Below are positions 56,798 to 64,000 of a stretch of 64,000 nt of DNA, one piece after another (within the stretch, counting starts at the first letter, position 1; each line of letters begins with the position of its first letter). A program made the position numbers and the translations under genes. The notes beneath the pieces are model-generated. The model was not told where the DNA came from. It worked only from the letters and a program-made list of their open reading frames with translations, and did not search any database. The DNA comes from Piezodorus guildinii (lineage: Eukaryota; Arthropoda; Insecta; Hemiptera; Pentatomidae): positions 171,864,900 through 171,928,899 of the forward strand of contig CM041292.1 of NCBI GenBank assembly GCA_023052935.1. The letters are read 5' to 3'.

Positions 56798-58184
56798 CTT
56801 TAACAGAAGAAAAGCTTAATTTATATACAACCTTCAAAATTCTTTTTCATAATTTAATTAAATGAAAGCAGTGAACTCATAAATCAATAATTTGGTTCAA
56901 ACCATAAAAATAATTTTTCAGGGAACTATTCAAATAAAATTTATTTAGGCCAATCTCAAGAAACTTTCGGCCTATTTTATTGATCAGTAATAATGGATAA
57001 GAGGTCTACAATGTTTTTGTTTTTTTTTAATTCTCACATTAATTTTATCAGAAAATCGAGATTTTTCATGGATATAGAAACCATGACATCACTACAGAAA
57101 TACTTTAGAATTGTGATATGATATAAGATAAAGATGGAAGTTATAGTTTACATACGTGGACTAGAGTAAAAATTGTAAATTATCTTTATCTTAAAACAAA
57201 AGATCCTCTACTAGGACTTTGGAGAAGTTGTGCCCATCACAAAGAATTATGACAATGATATTGCTACTCTGATTACGACTGGAAGACTTAGAAAGGCAGA
57301 ATATTTAGTTGGAACGTAGGACAACTTTCATCTGAAGAACAAGCTATATAAAACTAGTTTTACAAGAAAAGGACAAATGTACAAGTGTTTAGATACAATT
57401 TTTTTTCATGCACAAATAGTACAGTTAAAGTGAATTACTCTTATTTTCATGGAAGAGTTTAGAATTATTCCATTTCTTATAAATCAAACTACTCTTATTT
57501 TTAAAAATCCAATGATTTTTATACTTGTAAGCAGTTAAGGGTAGAACAAAAATAATCTAAGTACCTTCACTATCAATAATCAGAACCATGAGATCATTTG
57601 TTTATATTAAATTTTATTTATACCTTAAAATTAGAGAAATCTAGTCATAAGGCAAATTTAATATTAGATTTTTTTTTCTTTTGTCTTTAAATTTCAAAAA
57701 AAGAAAAGAAATTACTAAAACTAGAATAGCAAAAAAATAAAATGAATTTATTGAAAAAATTGATGTTTTAAGAATATATTTAATAGTTTTATTTTGTTAT
57801 TTAAGTATATACTCGTAGATATTAAGAATAAAATAAACCACTATGATTAATTGACATACATCGTTAAAGAGTGCCAAAGCATCCAAATTCCATGAAAGGA
57901 TCCATTCAAAAAACAAAAAAACCTCACCAACACTGATCATGATTTGCTTCTTATCTAACTCCAACCAAAGATTTAAAATATTGAGCCCTTAAGTACCAAT
58001 ATATATTTTGTGTAGTTTCATTATATTACCAATCTATTAATATGATAATTTAAGTTATATTAATGTAATAATGCTAAAAAAATGTATCAATAATTTTCAT
58101 TGAAATGGCATCCTATAGTGTGTAATTAAAAAAAAATTTTAGCTTAATAAAAATATGATAGCTAATATCCACACATTTGATGTA

Positions 58185-58190
58185 TTTATT
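58185..58190 (-). terminator. Possible poly(A) signal of TTC19
   Basis: AATAAA on the minus strand, 17 bases past the stop codon. It is close to the stop; others further downstream may be used. Confidence 0.3.
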
Positions 58191-58206
58191 ATTTAAATAT
58201 TTAAAC

Positions 58207-58475
58207 CTATGCAGACATCATTTTAGACAGTTCCTTCAAGCAAAGGTTAGCTTCTTGAATCCCTTCACTATTTTTATGACGATTCGCATTTTGCCAGCCC
58301 TCTTTGCAATATTTTTTGGCCTCATCGAACATTTTTTGTTGCATATAAATGTTGCCGAGATTGACATAAACTGATGAGAAATCTTCCATATTCGGCAAAT
58401 GTTTTCCAATTTCAATCGCTTTGGTCAAATAGTTGAGGGCATTATCATGATCACCTTTAAGATAACAAATTGTAC
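58207..58475 (-). CDS. TTC19-like TPR protein, last exon
   Basis: C-terminal 88 residues of a tetratricopeptide-repeat protein. Acceptor TATTCCAG at 58483-58476; stop TAG at 58207-58209. It joins the 59960-60090 exon in phase, with the Gly codon split G|GT, giving LNDLG-TICYLKGDHDNALN without a break. Two TPR units are visible (LNDLGTICYLK...ALNYLTKAIE and SSVYVNLGNIYMQQKMFDEAKKY), then EANLCLKELSK near the end. Length and order match the end of TTC19, a mitochondrial protein needed for assembly and maintenance of respiratory complex III. The same exon could be confused with kinesin-light-chain-type TPRs, but the short post-TPR helix and the stop position favour TTC19. Confidence 0.8.
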
Positions 58476-58599
58476 CTGGAATAAAGTTTCAGGTTTAAAT
58501 ATAAATCAAATAATAATAAAATATTTCAATTTAATCCTCTCTGTGTTTAAAAAATCATGTTTACTTGGTCAAAAATGTTTACATATTCTAAATAAATCA

Positions 58600-59115
58600 G
58601 GCACGAGTATCACTTACCTCAGCTGTCAAAATCAATTAAAAAAATATTAAATAAAGTTAAAGTTTTAAGTTAATTTAAACAAACAATTTAAATAAAAAAT
58701 GTATTTTGTTTCGTTGGAAACATGATTTAGATTAAATAATATAACTATATTAAATTTTTACTTCTAATAATCATTAATAAGTTTATGTTGTATTCTTCAC
58801 TTTACAAAATCTTTTACAACTTTGTGTATAATACAATAATTTTTTCTAAAATCTTCAGCTTTCCAATGGTATATTGTTTTGTATAGTTAATATGGTAACT
58901 ATTGTCGTCTATTTGTCTTAAATACGAAATTTCACTTTCCTATGACTTTTCGCATTTGCGCTAGAATTACCATAAACACACGGACACACAGACCTTTTTA
59001 CAGGACTTGGTTATTTGGACATTATCAGGAGCCCCTAAAATGTGCATTTTCGTTGAAAACTGGAATTAGAAAATTTTCATGATTGCAACAATTTCCTTTA
59101 CTATATATTTCATAT
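58600..59115 (+). mobile_element. Family F element, deleted copy inside TTC19 intron
   Basis: Left part starts near GGCACGAGTATCACTTACCT. Right part has AAACACACGGACACACAGAC and ends TTACTATATATTTCATATAT. The middle is missing. It lies in the last intron of the minus-strand gene, in opposite orientation to it. Confidence 0.6.
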
Positions 59116-59169
59116 ATATGTATGAGAAAAAAATTCATTTTCGTCATTTAATGATTATTTATCTCTGGT

Positions 59170-59340
59170 AAGGAAAATCCACTGGAAAAGCACGGCCCGA
59201 AAGTGGCTTGCTCGGTTCAGAACCAGAAATTTAAGACTTAAAGACGCAAAGCTCTCAGGGGTTCCTTCAACTGTTGCTGACCAAATTGAAGCATTGACAA
59301 GACAGACAACCCTCACTCTACAACACAGGATATGGTAGAA
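59170..59340 (+). pseudogene. Mariner transposase N-terminal relic
   Basis: Plus-strand translation gives ARKWLARFRTRNLRLKDAKL then SGVPSTVADQIEAL, matching the helix-turn-helix part of mariner transposases (the W-F-x-R-F-x-x-G-x-F-x-L-x-D pattern, then S-G-x-P). Frames are broken on both sides and no catalytic region follows, so it is a dead fragment within the TTC19 intron. Confidence 0.6.
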
Positions 59341-59959
59341 ACAGAAGATTCAAAATATTTACAAGAATCTGAAGTTTTATTAGAAAAACCATTAAAAAAC
59401 GTATTTTACAAACCAATATAAAATATAATATCAAAATTCTAAATCCTTTTTCCAAAAAATATATATATCTATTTGTTTATAGCTAAGATTGTATAAAGCT
59501 AATGTAATACAGATAGACAAGAAAAAAAAATAAATCGTAAAAAAACACAAAAATATTAAGCACACCTAAGGGAAAGCAATAGGTGAAATACAAAATGACA
59601 GCACAATCAGTTGTGTGATAAATAGTACAGAGAAATAAGCATTGAGTCAAGATTAATACCATTAATATCAGTAATAGATTGCTGATGAATAACTACAATA
59701 ACTAACACTTACAATAAAATTTGAAAATATCCTTTTACAGGAAATTGAGGGAAAACTATCACTGAAAGTAAACAGCTGAGTTAGGAGCAGATACTGGTGG
59801 CATTGATTTGAGGTCATTTTTAAGCCAATGATGAATCAAAAATAAATAAGAAAAATAAATTGTATATACATGTAAAAAAGAAAATGACAATAAAATGCTG
59901 AAATACACATCAGATAAAAGTATGAAATAAGATAAATTAATCTTAGAAAGAACGTTTAC

Positions 59960-60090
59960 CTAAATCATTAAGAAGAACTACAGTCTGTTCATGCACCTCT
60001 CCATGCAGTTTCAGGCTCAATTGGTAAGCTTTCTCGAAATTAGACAAAGCATCGTCCAATCTATCCTTAGATAACAGAAATCGTGCATAC
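59960..60090 (-). CDS. TTC19-like TPR protein, penultimate exon
   Basis: 131-bp internal exon. Acceptor TTTTTTTCAG at 60100-60091; donor G|GTAAACG at 59959. It encodes YARFLLSKDRLDDALSNFEK, then AYQLSLKLHGEVHEQTVVLL and NDL. This is one TPR unit and the start of the next, which is completed by the exon at 58475. The stretch TVVLLNDL followed by G-T is characteristic of TTC19 proteins. It begins in the third base of a codon, so more exons lie upstream; none is seen up to 64000, implying an upstream intron over 3.9 kb that contains mariner and LINE debris. Confidence 0.8.
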
Positions 60091-60344
60091 CTGAAAAAAA
60101 GATTTTTTAGGAAAAATAAAACTTTTAAATTTAAAAACACAAGCCAAAGTTGATAGCTACATTAGTAATTTTAACAGACCATATTCAATAATTACATCAA
60201 AATAACAAATTTATAATTTATGTTTTTAAAATTATTGGGAAATAATTCATTTTTACAAAGATGTCAAAGATTATTTTTGATCAAACTCGTAGTTTGAAAT
60301 CGGCCGGAATGGTGCCTATATTAGCCAGGTTCAGCAAAAAAATT

Positions 60345-60855
60345 ACAGGAGGGAGACTTCAGCCTCGAAGAAAAAGAAGATGGTGGAAGAACTTTTTCCC
60401 TTGATGACGATGTTCTCCGGGTTTTGGTGAAAGAAAATCTGATAAAAACTGTTCAAGAACTAGTAGGAAAATTCAATTTAAGCAAATCAGCCATCATTGA
60501 CAGCCACAAGGCGATTAGAAAGCTGAGGAAACTCGAAAGATGGACTTCTCACTCATTAATTAACCAACATAAAAAAAAAAGTGGTTTGAAATTTGTGGCT
60601 CACTTCTTTGCTAAAACAACGATTCATTTCTGTTCAGAATTGTTATTTGTTATGTACGAAAAGTGGATCTTCTACAAAAACAGCAGATATTCTGGATAGT
60701 GGCTCGACAAACGAGAAGTAGCACACCAAATTATAAATCAAAGAGCTTTAGGAAATGGGTTTTCTCAATTTATAAATTCCAAGAATTCCTAATTCTATTT
60801 ATAAAGTATGCTAAAGCTGCCAACACATTGGCAGAAATGTATTGAAAGTAATGGA
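60345..60855 (+). pseudogene. Mariner transposase relic (second, separate copy)
   Basis: GDFSLEEKEDGGRTFSLDDD at the start, then VQELVGKFNLSKSAII, the helix-turn-helix KAIRKLRKLERW, and YEKWIFYKN followed by WLDKREVAHQ after a stop at about 60700. Mariner transposases have T-G-D-E-K-W-I at this point; here the catalytic Asp position reads Tyr. Missing Asp, in-frame stop and lack of the rest mark a pseudogene. It belongs to a different mariner lineage from the 59.2-kb fragment. Confidence 0.75.
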
Positions 60856-61327
60856 GACTATTTTTATTAATAAAACAGATATAATTTTTTTTTTTTAATA
60901 CTGGACAACACAATATATTAGCATTACTAAAAAAAAAAATCTAGAGTATTTGTTTGTACAATTTCTTTGATAGACAGGAAACTAAGAAATACTTGTTTTG
61001 CCACTATTGAAGTTTGATTGTTTTGGTTTTAAGGCGTAAAACCCTAAGGTCATCAACGCCTAGCAACTATATGTATATTTAACCTTTATGAGATGGAACT
61101 ATCAGGTAATAAATAATTGGGAAAAAAAAAAATTATAATGTGAACAATAATTAAAAATAAGTTAATTAAAAACTGACAAGGAATGTATAACTTTATATTT
61201 AATTAATATTACAGTCTTTATAATTTAGATAACAATTATTGCTCCTTTAAAAAATCAAGAACTAATTTAATGGTTTCCTCTCTATTACCCAATACTGTTG
61301 AAATATTTGGGTTTAGTCCAATTTTAT

Positions 61328-61519
61328 TCATTGAAATGAATAATATGGGCATTCCTGAAAAATATGCCGAATGGTGAGGGTTCCATCACAATGCTGGCAC
61401 CGGGGCACGGACTGCCTGGTAAAAAGATACAAGTGCGTTAGCCGCGAATGTCCTATCATCAGCCGGGTCAACACGACCTCCCTGCGGCTGCTACGGCTAG
61501 ATGTGGACCAGGGTTTCAC
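61328..61519 (-). pseudogene. LINE ORF2 C-terminal cysteine motif
   Basis: IGHSRLTHLYLFTRQ, then CQHCDGTLTIRHIFQECPYY: a C-x2-C...H...C knuckle-like end, as in I-group ORF2 proteins. Separated from the RNase H part by a frame change near 61520. Confidence 0.65.
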
Positions 61520-61546
61520 TGTTTTTATTTATATTCTTCAGTTTGC

Positions 61547-61936
61547 TTAACTGGCTATCATCCTGCATTTTCTGCCATCGGTCCTCTTCTTGCTTTTTGA
61601 GCTGTTCACTGAGCTCAGACGGGTCAAGATGATTGTTCCTCTCCCTGGCAGTGTGAGCGCCTGCCTTGCTGCCCAGTCCGCAAATTCGTGACCGGTAATT
61701 CCCACGTGGCTCGGTACCCACAAGAAGCTTACCAACTTGCCCAGGTTTCGCAACGCTGCTATATGAGAGTAATATGGGATGAATCGGATACATTTCTGTA
61801 AACCTTTCAGAGCGCTTAGGGAATCGGTTATTATTACGATTTTTGAATCCGTAAGGGGAAGCATTTCTTTTGGAGAGGTGGGAAAGTTGAAGGAATATTT
61901 TAGGTGGTTGGTGAGTCCATGGTGGGATTTTATCAT
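61547..61936 (-). pseudogene. LINE RNase H domain
   Basis: Contains IITDSLSALKGLQ (second acidic region) and WVPSHVGITGHEFADWAARQ, the hallmark end of a LINE-type RNase H. The frame shifts at both ends. Inactive as part of a broken ORF. Confidence 0.7.
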
Positions 61937-62665
61937 AGGAGATTATTTTACACAGTGAAAGGTCTCTAAGTAATGAGGAAGCGGAGGAAATTCTTTCTGC
62001 AAGCGGAAGTGTTAGAATGATTTTGTTTCGAAAGGATCTGGTAAATTTAGGTTTGAATATATATTTGTGTGTGGGATGATCTGTCTGAGGGTATAATTTG
62101 GAAATATAATTTATGGCAAGTTTTTGTCGTCTAAAGATGAGAGGAGGAAACCTGGCTTCTAAGCATAAACTAAGAATGGGGCTGGTTCGAAAAGCCCCAG
62201 TGGATATTCTAATTCCAGCATGAAGTACTGTGTACTGGCGAGAATTCGTGGGTGTGCTGAACCATATATAAATGACCCATGTTCAAGTTTTGAACCTATC
62301 AAATTCTTATAGAGCATTAATAGTTTTCCTGTCTGAACCCCAAGTAGTGCTGCTGAGAACCCGCAGTACGTTTAATTTTTTTGTAGCCTGTGCTTTTATT
62401 GTGGATATGTGATTTTCCAGGTCAGTTTTCTATCAAATGTCAAGCCTAAGAATTTGTGGTAAGTAGTAAATGGTAATTTAGTGTTCCCTAAGTACAATTC
62501 AGGTAGTGGCGGTGTAATCCACTTTCGGCTGAAGAGCAGACATTTAGTTTTTTCTTATGAGAATTGGAGTCCTATGGATATTGACCAGTTATTGAGCCAA
62601 TTAAGAGTTTACTGCAGTTTATTTTGAATGTCTCTAATGTCGTGGGATCTGTGATTGCCATTTCA

Positions 62666-63502
62666 TCAGCGAATAGTAATAGTAACCCCTCTTGGAAGGT
62701 TGAGACCCAAGTCTTTCACTGCCAGGGAGAAAATGATAGGTCTAAGGACGCAGCCCTGAGGGACACCGCTGTTTTGAGAATTATTTTCAGAAAGTTTGCA
62801 GCCTACCCTTACTCTGAAACGGCGATTAGTTAGAAACTGCTTAATGAAAGCAAGCATTTGGCCCCTTATTCCAATTGAGGCTAGTTTACGCAGAATAACT
62901 GCATGGGCAATACAATCGAAAGCTTTTATCATATCAAAGAATACTGCTCCTAGTAGTTGGTTATTGATAAAGGAATATTGTGCTTCGGCTTCTAATACAA
63001 CCAAATGATCTATCGTGGAGCGACCTTTGCAAAATCCTGATTGATAAGGTTGTAGAAGTTTGTCTCTTTCTATCATCCACATTAATCTTTTGTTTACCAT
63101 CCGTTCCATGGTTTTGCCAAGGCAGTTAGTAAGGAAGATCGGGCGGTAGCTAGATGGTAACCTCTTATCTTTACTGGTTTTTAAAATGGGAACCACAAGG
63201 GAGTCACGCCAGCCATTCGAAAAGCCTCCTATGGACCAGATATGATTGAAATAATCAAGGAGCCCTTGAAGAGTATCGTTGGGTAAGTTTTTAATCATTT
63301 CATAGTGAATGTTGTTGGGGCCAGGTGATGATCCTTTCACTGAGTTTAAGACCTCTTTCAATTCCCAAATTAAAAATTGAATGTTGTAGACTGATGTCGA
63401 GTCATCTAGGTTATTACAAATTTCTATTTCATTGGGGATGGTATTGCTGTTTGTATTATTGTTTCTATTTTCATTATATATATATAAGAGAAAAATTGGC
63501 AA
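62666..63502 (-). pseudogene. LINE reverse transcriptase, frameshifted
   Basis: Motifs in order: SSPGPNNIHYEMIKNLP, LPSSYRPIFLTNCLGKTMER, FFDMIKAFDCIAH (motif A) and NSGVPQGCVL (motif B). The frame then ends; in a neighbouring frame the sequence continues as LLLLFADEMAITD at about 62690-62650. A small indel near the GGGG run at 62686-62692 explains the break. The catalytic F-A-D-D box reads F-A-D-E, a second lesion. Confidence 0.8.
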
Positions 63503-63743
63503 ATGTATTTGAAACGATTAAGGGATTGTCGGTCAGTCTTTCATTAACTAATAGAGTGAGGTTGGGAGAGGATACATTTTTGGTTAGTTTGTGGACTTTT
63601 TTCCAGACAGTTGCAGAATTTATAGAACTAACAAATTGTTTCCAAGATTCCTTTTAATAATAGCTGAAGGTAGTTCTGTATACGACTCAATATTTTTTAT
63701 ACTCGATAAGATTTTTTAAAGTCATACTTTTTAGAAATTTTTT

Positions 63744-63950
63744 TTAAGCTCTTTGGCGATTTTTAATAGCTAATTTACATTCTTTATTGAACCATGGAAC
63801 TAGAGGTCTTTTTGGGGTGCCTTTGGTCTTTGGTATCGATGCTTGGACGGCCTGAATGATAATATTTGTAATAGCTACACACCCTTCTTCAACGCTCAGG
63901 TCGTGAGGAGGAGTATTAGGTGGCAGGCCAATGAAGTAAAAAGAGGCCAA
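63744..63950 (-). pseudogene. LINE linker between endonuclease and RT
   Basis: Ends LVPWFNKECKLAIKNRQRA, the usual linker motif (V-P-W-W-x-x-E-C) just before RT in I-group ORF2 proteins. No endonuclease motif is visible before the window ends. Confidence 0.6.
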
Positions 63951-64000
63951 TCTGCTTTATCTAACACCCATCTAGGATTAGCGCGACATAAACGGTTCAT

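Larger units (their letters stand above)
56166..58206. other. AT-rich sequence downstream of TTC19
   Basis: Apart from a microsatellite at 56714-56796, nothing is recognised. The 3' untranslated region of TTC19 must begin at its upper end. Confidence 0.4.
61022..64000 (-). mobile_element. I-group LINE (non-LTR retrotransposon), decayed, continues past window
   Basis: Minus-strand order: linker before RT (63950-63744), RT (63502-62666), RNase H (61936-61547), C-terminal cysteine motif (61519-61328), and a 3' end near 61022 with GATGACCTTAGGGTTTTACG and an A-rich end. An RNase H domain after RT places it in the I group, not Jockey proper. The endonuclease would lie beyond 64000. Several frameshifts; see the parts. 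Confidence 0.8.

Overview
The window looks like nuclear DNA of an arthropod, most likely an insect. It is strongly AT-rich, has spliced coding exons, and is crowded with animal-type transposable elements: Ty3/Gypsy, Jockey-like, I-group and CR1/L2-like LINEs, mariner relics, tRNA-derived SINEs and short inverted-repeat elements. I see no bacterial features, no CRISPR array and no free-standing tRNA or rRNA gene. Species cannot be named from the sequence.

Layout. 1-19.4 kb: gene-free repeat sea with SINE copies, a 2.1 kb inverted pair of a high-copy element (family F), CR1/L2-like LINE ends, a 147-bp MITE and a Jockey-like LINE end. 19.44-26.01 kb: one complete, apparently young Ty3/Gypsy LTR retrotransposon (gag, pol, and a third frame encoding a macrodomain). 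26.5-49.8 kb: more repeat sea, with Jockey-like ends, two further tRNA-derived SINE copies, more family F copies with nested insertions, and small inverted-repeat elements carrying a hammerhead-ribozyme-like core. 49.8-58.2 kb: very AT-rich and strikingly poor in the repeat families that fill the rest. 58.2-60.1 kb: the last two exons of a minus-strand TPR gene, best read as TTC19 (a mitochondrial complex III assembly factor). Its introns hold family F and mariner fragments. 61.0-64.0 kb: a decayed I-group LINE on the minus strand, running out of the window.

Most notable find: the Gypsy element carries, downstream of integrase, an intact reading frame of about 228 codons. Its second half is a complete macrodomain of the TARG1/OARD1 (ADP-ribosyl-acceptor hydrolase) type. 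The Lys and Asp used for catalysis in that family are both present at the family's spacing of 41 residues. The frame has no ATG ahead of the domain and lies in the -1 frame relative to pol, just as pol lies in the -1 frame relative to gag. The Gag also carries an N-terminal SAP domain and coiled coil. The two LTRs differ at only two places by eye, so the element with its macrodomain is recent.

How parts work together: the LTRs supply promoter and poly(A) signal. Gag (SAP, coiled coil, capsid, zinc knuckle) would form the particle, and Pol (protease, RT, RNase H, integrase) would copy and insert the element. The macrodomain could remove ADP-ribose marks placed by the host, which is inference only. 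Everything else is either the TTC19 gene tail or transposon debris.
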